Below, in pieces: positions 11,506 through 21,839 of a DNA stretch of 64,000 nt; the first letter of the stretch is position 1; each line of letters starts with the position of its first letter. A model generated the notes under the pieces. The model had not been told where the DNA came from. It searched no databases and was given only the letters and a program-made list of their open reading frames with translations. The stretch comes from Sarocladium kiliense (lineage: Eukaryota; Ascomycota; Sordariomycetes; Hypocreales; Sarocladiaceae). Where the stretch lies: NCBI GenBank assembly GCA_030734395.1, contig JAUZTG010000016.1, positions 1,116,001-1,180,000 of the forward strand, given 5' to 3'. Position numbers and translations under genes: made by a program.

Positions 11506-12021
11506 ATGGCTCGCGTCGCCCTCCCCTCCTCGGCTGTCAAGACTGCCGCTACAGAAAAGATCACCGCCCTCCTCTCCGCACTGGAATCCCACCCATCCTG
11601 GAAACCCGTGTCCATTAACGAAACCGCCACGCCCTCCCACCGCACCCTCTTCTTCCTCTGGGACTTTGCCAATCGCTCACGATACATCCTCTCAGAGCTG
11701 GATAGAATCGCAGATGGGAAGGAGGTTGCGTATCCGGACCAGATCCCCAAGCAGGAAGGCAGTATGTGACGTAATTTCTAGAGATTATCGCAAATGTGTT
11801 CGTAAGGGGTTGTTGAGATTTGCTGACTTTCTTGGCGTGTAGCTACAGACCCGAAACAGCGCGCGGAAGCTTGCTTTGCAGATGTCGTTTCCAGAAGTGT
11901 CATGGTTGAGAAACTTGTAAGCACGCCGGCCATGCTTACCATGATGGGCGTTGAGCCAGTGGACTTTGGCGAGGAGGTGAAGAAGGCGGCCAAGGAAGTT
12001 AATCGGGTTCTGGAGGGGTAA
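11506..12021 (+). CDS. Small conserved-looking protein of unknown function
   Basis: I do not recognise this protein. Exons 11506-11761 and 11843-12021 are joined over an 81-nt phase-1 intron (GTATGT donor, CTGAC branch-like site, TAG acceptor), giving 144 aa. The protein is compact and ordered in appearance, with no signal peptide or membrane segment. It has alternating helical stretches (AATEKITALLSALESHP, FFLWDFANRSRYILSELDRI, AEACFADVVSRSVMVEKL, FGEEVKKAAKEVNRVLEG). The N-terminus MARVALPSSAVKTAA might be a weak mitochondrial presequence. The start ATG has A at -3. It is convergent with the INSIG gene. That the frame reopens exactly after the intron, with clean helical sequence, supports it as a real gene. 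Confidence 0.7.
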
Positions 12022-12470
12022 GCAAGTAGGAGAAAGAAAGGAAAGGAAAGGCATGTGGAAGAGGAGGAGGAGAACGTGTAATATGCAAGTCATCTAGTAT
12101 TAGCTGGCGTTGCATGGCATCAAGCGTTGGACTATCAGCAGGTCGGTGTTTCTTGAGTATCATGGCGTTTTGATCATCGTGTAGCGTCTGAAATGGATAG
12201 GCCATCCAGGGTTGCACGCAAACGAGTAACAATATGGAAAGAATCCATTACCATAAGTTCAAAGACACTGACGTGACCAGTCCTATTGTAGAAGCTGTCG
12301 GATATATAACCTTTTCCCCTTTCCTAGCAACGACAATACAAGAAGTCCCAAATGAATATGAAGTCATACCTCTGACTGGCCTCACTAGGCAATCTTTCCT
12401 GTTCCGCGTTCCCAAATGTTGAATACACCATGCCATCTTTGCATGAAGAAGAAAAGCGTGAGCCGGCCCC
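12022..12470. other. Convergent intergenic region
   Basis: This stretch holds the 3' flanks of the 144-aa gene and of the INSIG gene. I see no other feature. Confidence 0.45.
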
Positions 12471-13694
12471 TTACCGAACACCACCCCACCTCCCCTTCAC
12501 CACCGCTGACGACCCCCAAGCCAGCCTCCTCCCAATATTCCCAAAACAAACACAACTACAGAACAAAACACTCAACATCCAGACTCCGGACTCAACCGTC
12601 TCGTTCCTCGCCAGTAGTCCCCCAAGCATCATCATCAGCTCATCTTCATCGTCAACCGCTGAGGAAGCGTTGTTGCGGAAAAAGTCACTGGTGACGGAAG
12701 GGGTGGGCATCATGGCTGGGTTGACGCCAAGGAGGAGCATGGAGCCGGCGAGTCCGACGGCGGCGGAGAGGAGGAAGCCGGATTTGGAGCGGTCGATGAG
12801 CCACCAGAGGAGGGGGTTGACCAGGGCAAGGGTAATTGAGACTTGAAGAGTGGAGGACCATGGGAGTTTGCGCTGATGCATATTAGCTTGTGACCAGAAA
12901 TTCGTCGACGGGGTAAGGACACTTACGATGGCAAACACAATTCCGACAAAGGCCCCGATGGCACGCATAACCAGCGCCCAATCCGTTCTCGGATTCGTCT
13001 CATCCGCAGACACAATATCCGCCGTGCCCGCAACCGCTTCATCCACATCCTCACCACCAAACGTCTCCTCCCAAACCCTGTCAAACCACGGTAGCAGTGC
13101 ACCCAGCACTACTCCCGCAACACCCCAGAACGCGAGGAAGTACGCATGGTCATACATAGACTCATCGCCCTCCGGAGAGCGATGGAAGCGTGAGACCAGA
13201 GCTCCGTAGCCAACGCCGAGGAGGAAGAGCAGGCCGCCACGGAGGGTGAGGGATGCCATGGTTGTGAACGGAGAAGATTTGTGTGGTGGGGGGATAGAGT
13301 CAACAGAGCGGTAGGAGGAACGGCGCCTGTGAAGGTGAGAGCGATCCTTCATGAGTTCGTAGGTAGCATCATCCAGCGTCGGTCGCCGAACAGGAGTCTG
13401 AGCGCCAGTACCCCAAGGCGTATCCATAAGGTCATCGCGTTCACGGCGTCCGGAGGGACCTTCAGTTGGAGAGTAGATGCCAAAGAGTGTGGAGGACGTG
13501 AGGTTCATCATGGACGGTGGCCGGCTGAGGGATGAGGTTTCCCCCATGTCGTTTGGTGTGAGGAGGTTAGGGTCGGTGGGAGGAGAGGAGGGAGAGTCGG
13601 CGCCTTCATCGGAGGGGGTGGTGAGGCCGGAGAAGTTGATCTCGAAGGGGCGTCGGGGGGTCGGACGCAGGAGAGGAGGGCCGTCGTCGGACAT
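12471..13694 (-). CDS. INSIG: INSIG-family ER membrane protein
   Basis: INSIG proteins sit in the ER membrane and bind HMG-CoA reductase and, in some species, the SREBP-SCAP pathway; fungal members (Nsg1, Ins1) control reductase stability or activity. Exons 13694-12927 and 12872-12471 give 389 aa. The 54-nt intron (GTAAGT donor, CTAAT branch, CAG acceptor) is a multiple of three without a stop, so the unspliced frame also reads through. Splicing restores the family block FVGIVFAIRKLPWSSTLQ, which is the reason to accept it. The first 130 residues are a Ser/Pro/Arg-rich cytosolic tail containing FGIYSPTEG. Membrane segments follow: ASLTLRGGLLFLLGVGYGAL, AYFLAFWGVAGVVLGALL, IGAFVGIVFAI, SITLALVNPLLWWLIDRSKS, FLLSAAVGLAGSMLLLG and a last one near VWMLSVLFCSCVCFG. 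ATG context is good (A at -3). Confidence 0.92.
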   Translation of the reverse strand: MSDDGPPLLRPTPRRPFEINFSGLTTPSDEGADSPSSPPTDPNLLTPNDMGETSSLSRPPSMMNLTSSTLFGIYSPTEGPSGRRERDDLMDTPWGTGAQTPVRRPTLDDATYELMKDRSHLHRRRSSYRSVDSIPPPHKSSPFTTMASLTLRGGLLFLLGVGYGALVSRFHRSPEGDESMYDHAYFLAFWGVAGVVLGALLPWFDRVWEETFGGEDVDEAVAGTADIVSADETNPRTDWALVMRAIGAFVGIVFAIVSVLTPSTNFWSQANMHQRKLPWSSTLQVSITLALVNPLLWWLIDRSKSGFLLSAAVGLAGSMLLLGVNPAMMPTPSVTSDFFRNNASSAVDDEDELMMMLGGLLARNETVESGVWMLSVLFCSCVCFGNIGRRLAWGSSAVVKGRWGGVR

Positions 13695-15669
13695 TTTAGT
13701 CGAATTATAATTTCTGTTCTATCCGGAGGCGGTATAATGGTAGATTGATGGTCGAGGAATGGTATATATACGGCCGTGCTGGTGACGGTCGAAGCGCGAT
13801 GGTGGACGAGGATCGCAACGGATTTGTTGAGTCCAGGAACCCAGGCAAAGCTAATGTAGCCTAATAGCTATGCAAGAAATTCGACAAGTTGATTTTGCAT
13901 TCCTAAAGATAACGCTGCAGTAGAGAGTATCGAGTACACTGCTGTTTGTTGTTTATTCCGTGGTCGTCAAGTGTTGAGGGAGGAGAGAGGAGAAAATAGG
14001 TAGGCCGAGGAGCTGAACGAACGAACAGCGTAGCGCGTAGTGCCGTAGGGATACGAGGCTTTGCAACCCCAACGTCGTCACTGGCCCGGCGGGACAAGGT
14101 GGTCTAGGCACAAGCTTTCCCCCACAAGGGCCCTCTCCAAGATCCCTGCTCGTGGGATCGTCGGCCGGCGTAGCGTAGCGGCACTTGTGGGTTTTGTGGT
14201 TTGCAGGCTGAACGTGAATGGGCCGGGGGCTTGAGGTCTGTCCGTTGAAGAAGCAGAAATAGAAATGCTGCAGAAGTAATGAAGGTGGAAGATGTAGAAG
14301 AAGCAGTGGCTCTCGTTGTGCAGAAGAATGGACTGACAAGTCCAATGAGAAGTGCTAGGTGGCGTCAATTGCGGAGGGGGCCTGGGGGCAGGCAAACGGG
14401 GATCATGCAATGCAGGACAAGGGCTGGGCTGCAGGAAGGTCGCAGTGCATCTTGCGGAGAAAAATGGATGAGGCGTAGGCACTTGAGGCAATGAAGACAG
14501 TGAGTTAGTTAAATGACCTGGTATGCTTTCGTGATGCCCAGAGGGTAGTATGTAATGATTAGATATCTTACTTACCGACTGGGTGAAGGTGTCCGTTGAA
14601 TGTGGATGGAAGTGGATGTGGACGGAAGAGATTCAAGTCAGATCAGGTCATGGTGGCAGTACCTTAGTCAGTACGCAGTGGAAAGGACGGTGTTTGGAGG
14701 AGGAAAGGCGAGGAGAGGAGAGGAGAGGGGAGGGAGGGGATCAGCGTCACATGCTTTTCCATGCTCCTGCCTTGGGGGTATGGTACTGGTAAGAGGTACA
14801 TGCATGTGCAGACCACGGATCCCAACAATTCACATTCGAAGCATGCCAACACTTTGTCTAAACCCTTCACTGAATCTCCCATCCCCGAACCCAAGACATC
14901 CGATCCGCGCGTGTTTCTCTTCATCCACGAATGACCCATGGTTACATCCCGCTCGCGCTCGCCCCTCTCTCTTTCTCCCCCAGTCGTGTGACATGTGACC
15001 AACTCTCTCCACACTACTGCACATCAACAGCCGAAAGACGCACAACATGGGGAAACCAACCAACCAACCCTGTTCTTCGGAGAATGCACCGCCGTTCAAT
15101 CATGCCTTGCGAATCGAAGTGGTGAATAGTCACTCAGTCAGGCAGCTCAATCGCCAAGACGCTGAGAGACACGCTCATCAGCCTCTCGCCCTGCCCTGCA
15201 TTCCAACACCACCCATTGGACCCTTGTGATGATCAATAAGACAGCCCATCTCACCCTCGTTCTTACTCACTCTCACTCAGCCAGCCACTTTTCTAAACCA
15301 TTCCCACTTGCTAGCACATGTCTTCTCGTCTAATCATTTAGATCGAGTCAGACAATCAAGGATAACGAACGTATGAACGAGAACCTTATCGGCATCCCTT
15401 GTCACACATCTTTCCTTGTCTTACAGTATCATCAACCTTTCACTTCACGGACCACAAACCATGGGACAGATCGTCCTGTTTCACCTTGTCCAATGTGCAG
15501 AGGTCTACTCCATGTTTATTTCAACAGAACTTGTCTATACTGTTCTATCCACATGAGTCCCAATTCATTCAGCAACAGCTGAGCCGTCCATATCATCTCA
15601 CAAACGCCTGTCTTATGGTGAATAACTCACTGGGTAGCCGCCTCGTTCATACATGCATAAACTTCCACC
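13695..15669. other. Intergenic region upstream of INSIG and downstream of PIF1
   Basis: These 2 kb contain no credible gene. The part next to the INSIG start is its promoter. A purine-rich GAGGAGAGGAGAGG block lies near 14700-14740. The right end is the 3' flank of PIF1. I looked for a sterol regulatory element of the TCACNCCAC kind and did not see a clear one. Confidence 0.45.
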
Positions 15670-18362
15670 TCAACTCCACGCCGCCGCCATCGCCTCCTCT
15701 TCATCTCTATCCACTGATCCGACAACCTTCTTGCTTGCAGGTGCCGTCCTGAAAATGGACGAGGCTTTCGGAGCATTTGTCGTTGATACTCCGCCCTTGC
15801 GGCTCGTTGCAAAATTCGCCATACTCGTCGGCTTCTTCGCAATTGCTTCCTCCGCCGTGTATAGCTTGTCATAGAAAGAGATCACCTTCGGGTGCGCCAT
15901 AACCTTGGACTTGTCGAACCCCAGCACCCGCAAACCTGCCTGGCTTGTTGCTCGACTGAGTGCCACATACGCCTGACCTTTCTCAAAGATCTTGCCTAGG
16001 TTGACAGTGACTCTCTCCAATGTTTGGCCTTGTGCCTTGTGGATAGACAGCGCCCAAGCGAGAATCAAGGGCAGCTGTGACCTTTTTGCCTGCACCTCGC
16101 CATTTGGCAGCTCGACCTTCCAATCCTCTGGCTGGCACAGGATCGTGCGTGACGCCCCGTCCGCCGCAATAAATTGAACGACTGGCCACTTCTTACCGTC
16201 ACTGACAGCTGGCGAACCATCCCGGCCGAATGCTGCCAGCTTTGCTCTCGCTTTGGCCATCGCCACGTTACCCTTGTCGTCAAAGTCACCATCATCGCCC
16301 ATGGTCCACGTCTTCTCGTCAGAGAAGCCAATGACTTTGCCGAGAGAGCCGTTGACTAGCGACTCGTCCAGATTCTTGATCAACATGACCTGTGCATTTA
16401 GCTTCAGGTCGAGCGACTTCGGGGCCATCACGTTTGCCAGAAGCTTGTCCCGGACATCCTCCTTGCCAATGTCCATCGCCTCGTAGCGTTGAGTTGTGCC
16501 GGGCAAGGCGCGTAGTCGATTCTCATTAGATGCCTCCACTTGTTGACGGGTAGGGAAGAGCTCAGCCAAGTCGACACCATCATCGAACGTAAGCGGTCGC
16601 GATAGTGCTCTGAATGCACGGACTGTCTCGTCGGTAATGCGGCCCAGACGCATTTCATTCAACATCCTGGCGAACTCAGGATCACGCTGACGGAAGACTT
16701 GCGTCAGTCCAATAGTGTGATCGATGGACGTTTTCCAGGTATTAGCATCGAAAGCAAACTTGACCTCCCTCTTCGCACCGTGATCTGGCACCGGCGGAAG
16801 CTGGAAGAAGTCGCCTGTGATGACCAGCTGAATGCCACCCCACGGCCGTCCGTTGTTGCGAATGGTGCGACCGACTTGACTAAGCTTGTCGAACAGGTCA
16901 CCATCAACCATGGAAACCTCATCAATGATAAGGCACTTGCACTTCAGCCAGCGGCTCTTGGCTTTGGGGTTCCGTCTGACCTTCTTGACCAGTTCCGGAG
17001 CTTCTTCCTTGCCAAGACCAATTCCTGCCAAGAGTTAGCTTCCGTGCATAAAGAAAGACAAGGCTTAAGATCGGTTGACATACCTGAAAAGCTGTGGAGG
17101 GTAGTGCCGCCAATGTTGCAGGCAGCCAGACCCGTCGAGGCCGTGACGCATATCCGTTCGGGGTCGCGTGCATGCTTCTCCTTCAGCTTCGCAATGATGG
17201 CCCTCATCAACACGGATTTACCCGTTCCTGCCGGACCCGTGAAGAAGACGCTTTTCCCCTGGTTCACCACGAGATCCAGCACATGCTCCTGCTCACTACT
17301 CAGGTTGATGGCTGTCGCCGTTGCTGCCTTGGGCTTATAATCGTCGGGCATATCCAGCACATCATCTCCCTTCTTCGTCTGACGGTTGTTCTTCAGCTGC
17401 TTCCGCTGCTCCTTGATAGCACTCGCGGTCGGGTCCCAGAATCCCTTAGATTTCGAGACGGGGGTTCTCGTAGTGGCATGGTCTTCGGTGTTGTCTTTTG
17501 CTGTGAAACTCGCAGGCAAAACACGTTTCTTCGCTTTCGTTGGGGCTGGAACCTCGACGCAATCATCTTCGCCACCTGTCGATTTCCGTTTCAATGAGTT
17601 GTCGCTAGAATGGGATACGTTCGAAGTTGTTCGCTGGGGTTTCGGAGGAAGGAAATGGGAGGCGGGTGATGATGACCACGGGATAGGATCGCCCGGTGTT
17701 GCAGGAGTTGCAGGGGTTGCAGGAGGTGGCATATGCTGTGAAGATGAAGGCGGTGGCGGCATCTGTTGTGAGACGATAGGCTTCGGCAGCTGAACTGTTG
17801 GTAAAGCAGCTGGTGCCTCGAAGTCCAGGTCCAGATTCTCATCATCACTGAAGTCGTCCTCATCGAAGAAGACAGCCTGCTGAAGCTTGGCCTTTGCGTC
17901 TGGCCCTGTCAAGTCAATCACTCCTGAGTCATCCTGGAACGACGACGAGTGTCCTCCGTATAATGATGCCATTGATGGTTTGCCGGCGGGCCTTGAGGCA
18001 CCAGGATGTGTGAGGTTCGCCGATCGGTCGTGTAGAGGGTTGGCGAAGGAGTGGTGGCCCGTTCTCGCCGCCGCCGAGGCAGGAGAGTTGGCAGCAGCTG
18101 GCTTCTTGAACTGCTGTCGGATATCCGCATTGGCTGTCGGACTGCTCGAGGGGATACTCTGCTTGATAAAGGCAGGGCGAGACGGTGTAGCCGCACTGGC
18201 CTGGTAGTCCTTGTTCGCTCGTCCCAGCATGGCTTCGGCAGCCGTGGCGAAGGAGGAAGGAGAGAAGATTGTAGTGTGAGCAAGGTGAGCAGCAGCAGCT
18301 CGGATGCAATTGCGGCGGCAAGGCGAGACACGGGTCGGGAGGTTGGAGAAGCTGAGGGTCAT
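15670..18362 (-). CDS. PIF1: PIF1-type 5'-3' DNA helicase
   Basis: Pif1 unwinds G-quadruplexes and RNA-DNA hybrids, removes telomerase from ends, and maintains mitochondrial DNA. Exons 18362-17084 and 17024-15670, joined over a 59-nt phase-1 intron, give 877 aa. The open frame extends upstream without an ATG to a TTG, so 18362 is the first ATG. Its product begins with an Arg-rich, acid-free stretch (LPTRVSPCRRNCIRAAAAHL) that looks like a mitochondrial presequence. A second in-frame ATG is at 18230. The N-terminal third is disordered. The helicase core shows Walker A GPAGTGKS (about 376-383), ASTGLAACNIGGTTLHSFSG over the splice site, Walker B LIIDEVSMVDGDLF, QLVITGDFFQLPPV, and the late motifs ALSIHKAQGQTL and AYVALSRATS. 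All core motifs are present. Confidence 0.95.
18230..18232 (-). promoter_or_regulatory. PIF1: Second in-frame start codon of PIF1 (putative nuclear isoform)
   Basis: This ATG is codon 45 of the long form and begins MLGRANKDYQ. It has G at -3, while the first ATG at 18362 has T at -3, a poor context. Budding yeast Pif1 is known to make mitochondrial and nuclear forms from two starts about 40 codons apart. The same arrangement is inferred here. Confidence 0.6.
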
Positions 18363-20036
18363 GAAGCGGATTGAGGGGTGGCTGTGGTGGGTGGTGGGAG
18401 GTCGCGTCGCGGAAGTCAGTCGGAAGGAAGTCGAGACTGGGGGGGGAGGAAGATGCAAATGCTGCGTGCCGGGCGACCGGACACGACAACAACAGCAGTC
18501 TCCTGAGCTGATCAATTGGTCAACCGACAATCAAAAGATGTGTACGGCTTTCAGAGTGGCGCGTGTGAGCAGTTGCACTCACGTGTCGAATTGAGGCTGC
18601 GTTTTGGCTGGTGGATGAAATAAAGGCACTGTCACGATTCTGGGGGTCCCGACGAAACGCGTCGTCTCTGTTTGCAGCGTGTCGTCGCTCAGACGCGACC
18701 CCACTTCATGTTTAAGAGCAGGCTCCACGTCTGTGCAGCTACAAGTACAAGGGTCGACCACAAGCATGGCTGTAGAGTCAAGATGGTGGAACGACACGTG
18801 CAAAAATGCCGTTGTTCGAGTTCTGAATAAGTCATTCCGATTGTAGAAAGTGACAAAAAGAAGGATGGGGAGGTCAGCAGCGAGGACACAGCTCCGAACT
18901 CGGCGCACCGCGTCTCCAAACCTTCGTCGTCGTACTCGATCATGCTCGTGGGAACGCTTCTCGGCCGTGGTGCCGTTCCGCCATCTCGTCTCGTCGTCGG
19001 TCGGTGTTGATACAAGTGGCTATTATGATATATAAACCTTACACAGAGGTATCCTGGCCAGGGTGAGAGTCAGATGGGTGGATGACAGTCAAGGTTGGAA
19101 CGAGTGATGAGAAAGAACACCACACTTTACTTACACCACTCACGTAGCCCCACCGTGTATGTCTGAAGCCATTAAAGGCAAAGAAAGCAAGAACAGACAG
19201 TGTTATCTGTCCAGTGGCTGCTATAGCTACTGTGCCATGCCGTGTGTGGCAGACACAGGGCCCTGTGAGCAAAGCCAACCCAGCCTCAGCATGATTCTCT
19301 CTCTACCAAGTGCAACAAACAGAGTGAACCCCCGGTCAACAAGACTCATCACTTACACTCGGAACAACGAAGAGGAGAGAGGGAAAAAAAGAAGTCCCAG
19401 TAGTTGTATGATGATGTGATACCACAAGGCCAGGACTCGAACCCGGAATGGCTACTCGAAGGACGCAACTCTACTAAAGACGAGTTCGTGAGGCAAGGCC
19501 CCAGCCGAGTTGCCATAATGCAACCTTGTACGATGGTGGAATGGTTCATTGTACTATATTAAGGGTAACCACATGGATGAAGTCCCCTCACAAAGTCAAA
19601 TAACCCAATGCGAGTTAAGGTTGGGACGAAGGGGGTTGTAGGATGAACGCTCGCTTAGACCTCCGCTTCCAACTCCAGGCAACCAAGGTCCTCCCCCACC
19701 CACCGACGCCGAAGCATGCACCACGAGGAGTCATGGTGAATCTGGACCGGGTCAACAAGGAGGCTAATACGAAGTAGGTAGCTTTTCTTCTTGTGCAAAA
19801 AAGGTGAAAACTTTCTGTTGTTGTTGTCACTGTCCTGTGTCCCGTGCCTCAAGTACCAGTCTCAAGATCGATCATTCCCCGTCATGCCAGATGCCCGTCC
19901 TTGTTACAATAGTTGCAAACGCCAGTTCTGCTCATATACAATCCCAGTAGGTATCACCCATAAAGCAAACTCCAGTCCAGTCCAAAAGCCAGTACAGAAA
20001 TAACACATATTGAATGCCCATCATCACCCTCATCTC
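18363..20036. other. Intergenic region between PIF1 and the 600-aa gene
   Basis: This 1.7-kb stretch holds the PIF1 promoter on its left and the 3' flank of the 600-aa gene on its right. In between lies the tRNA-like element near 19423-19530. I see no protein gene. Confidence 0.45.
19423..19530 (-). other. tRNA-like relic with RNA polymerase III B box
   Basis: On the minus strand there is an exact B box (GGTTCGAGTCC, 19433-19443). It is framed by a 5-bp T-stem (CCGGG / CCTGG) and a 7-nt loop. The ends of the element pair as a 7-bp acceptor-like stem (TACAAGG with CCTTGTG, one G-U pair). A run of seven T, a Pol III terminator, lies at 19384-19390. The A box region (TGGCAACTCGG) is imperfect, and I could not fold a normal D-arm or anticodon arm, so no anticodon is called. 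It may be a decayed tRNA, an intron-containing tRNA I failed to fold, or part of a tRNA-derived SINE. Confidence 0.3.
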
Positions 20037-21839
20037 TCATCTCTCCTCATATACCATCCTCCTTGGTCTCGGCTGGAATGGATGCGACTCAAAGCCTACA
20101 GACCTGCTCTCAATGTAGTCTTCTGCTCGTGCCTCCTGGTCCAGGTACGTTGGTTCAGCAGTCCGGATGTACGGTGCATGGTACTCCGGTTCCTGTTCAT
20201 ATGGGCCCCGCGCCGTAACAACCACCCGACGTCCACGAGAGCGATTCATGTAACGCTCATAAGCAGCGTCGTCAGCACGACGTTCTCGCTCCCTTTCTTC
20301 TTCAAGAGCGATCCGGTCAAGACGTGCAATGGCATCGCGGTGCTCGCGGTCATAGTCGAAGTCGTCAAATCTATCGCGGCGGGTTTCCACGGGAGACATG
20401 CGGGGATAGCTTCGCTGCCGTTCGACAGTCCGGTAGGTGTACGCCGGTTCGATAGCACGTCTACGGGGTTCGTCCTCAGGTTCCCAGTAACGAATGCTTC
20501 TCAGCCGTTCGATCTCCACCGGCGGCGGGAGACGTGGCTGTGGTGATATGGGAGTGGCAGGGGTCCCGCCCCGAGGAGCTGTTGTCACAACATACAGATT
20601 CTCCGCCACGGGGATGGTTCGAGGGGTCCGATCCAGGTTGTAGTACTTGGCCTTGTCCTTGTGGTGTTTACGCTCACGCCGGCGGTGTTTGTGCTTTCCA
20701 GAGATTTGTGATCCGACGGAAGATTGAGGCGTTTCGAATTCGCCTTCGCTCTCCGACCACCCGTCAGAGAAGTACGAATCATCGGAACTATGAACAGATC
20801 TAGGCGGGCGCTTTCCCTTCTTGCCTCCTAGTTGCACGATCTGAACGTCTGCCGGCTTAGCTGGCTGTGGCTGCTGTTGATTTGGAGGGGCCTGTGGATG
20901 CATTTGAGCATGGTGTTGCTGTTGTTGGTGCATCAACATCATGTATGTATGGTCTTTTTGGTGCTGCTGCTGCTGTCGAAGCTGAGCTTGGTGTTGCTGA
21001 AGAAGCTGTAGGCAGTCTTGATCCGGCCCAGGGCTGCGCTTGTAGTACGCTCTAACACCGATGCGCTCCTTCAGCTTCGTCTTGCTCTTTTTCTCTGTCG
21101 AAATCTTCTTGGTATCCCACTTGTCCCATTCATACTTCTTCTCTTTCTTCTTCTTATCCTTGTCCTTTGCATCTGTCTTAGCGTCCCCGAACTTCTCCGC
21201 CTTTGCATCGTCAAGAGGCTTAGTGAAGTCCTCTAGTTGGACGAGGGTGTAAATGAATCTGGAATCATCATTGTGCTGAAGTTGAGCTTGTTGCTTCTCG
21301 AGTTGGCTTTTCAGTGCAGCAGGAAGCCCGGCCTTCTTTTCGGTGACAGAGATAGGCTTGCCCTCCTTATTTCGGTCCTTGTCGAGAGCTTTGACTTTCT
21401 TCCTGGCCTCGACTTGCTCAATGTCGTTTTCGTCGATGGCCAAACACTTGCCCCATGTTGGCTTGATGGCCTTGCCCTCAGCGTCAACCTCATTTGTTGT
21501 GGGACATTTTTCGAAGCGAATGACCTTGAACTGGGTGAGGATCTCGCGTGCATCCCCCTCGGTCATGCGCTCTGCTCGGATATCAGACACTTGCACGGCA
21601 GGTCTGCCTCTGAGGTCTGCTGGAATGGCGTGCAAGGGAGGTGGCGGTATCTGAAGCGCTATGTTCTGAGGTTGTGCCGGCGGAACGCCTTGAGGGATGG
21701 GGCCACCACTACCGCCACCACCACCATGACCCTGCTGGCCCGGAGCGGGAGGTGGAGGAGGAGGGACGGCTGGAGTACTATGCCGGCGTGGTTGCGGTGT
21801 GGCAGCGCCTCCGCGGATCGTTATGAATGGCTCACTCAT
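20037..21839 (-). CDS. Disordered Q/R-rich fungal protein of unknown function
   Basis: I do not recognise this protein. It is a single exon of 600 aa, with ATG at 21839 in good context (A at -3). Region by region: a Pro/Gly-rich N-terminus (about 20-75) is followed by a more ordered stretch of about 85-270 (MTEGDAREILTQFKVIRFEK, RFIYTLVQLEDF, LKERIGVRAYYKRSPGPD) with a Lys-rich insert. Then come a Gln/His-rich segment (about 283-325), a Ser/Asp segment (SVHSSDDSYFSDGWSESEGE), a basic HKHRRRERKHHKDK cluster that could be a nuclear signal, and an Arg/Glu/Tyr-rich tail with repeated short RxxR-type blocks ending RPRRMVYEER. The middle stretch is the part most likely to be conserved. A nuclear or RNA-related role is only a guess from composition. 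Confidence 0.8.
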   Translation of the reverse strand: MSEPFITIRGGAATPQPRRHSTPAVPPPPPPAPGQQGHGGGGGSGGPIPQGVPPAQPQNIALQIPPPPLHAIPADLRGRPAVQVSDIRAERMTEGDAREILTQFKVIRFEKCPTTNEVDAEGKAIKPTWGKCLAIDENDIEQVEARKKVKALDKDRNKEGKPISVTEKKAGLPAALKSQLEKQQAQLQHNDDSRFIYTLVQLEDFTKPLDDAKAEKFGDAKTDAKDKDKKKKEKKYEWDKWDTKKISTEKKSKTKLKERIGVRAYYKRSPGPDQDCLQLLQQHQAQLRQQQQHQKDHTYMMLMHQQQQHHAQMHPQAPPNQQQPQPAKPADVQIVQLGGKKGKRPPRSVHSSDDSYFSDGWSESEGEFETPQSSVGSQISGKHKHRRRERKHHKDKAKYYNLDRTPRTIPVAENLYVVTTAPRGGTPATPISPQPRLPPPVEIERLRSIRYWEPEDEPRRRAIEPAYTYRTVERQRSYPRMSPVETRRDRFDDFDYDREHRDAIARLDRIALEEERERERRADDAAYERYMNRSRGRRVVVTARGPYEQEPEYHAPYIRTAEPTYLDQEARAEDYIESRSVGFESHPFQPRPRRMVYEER

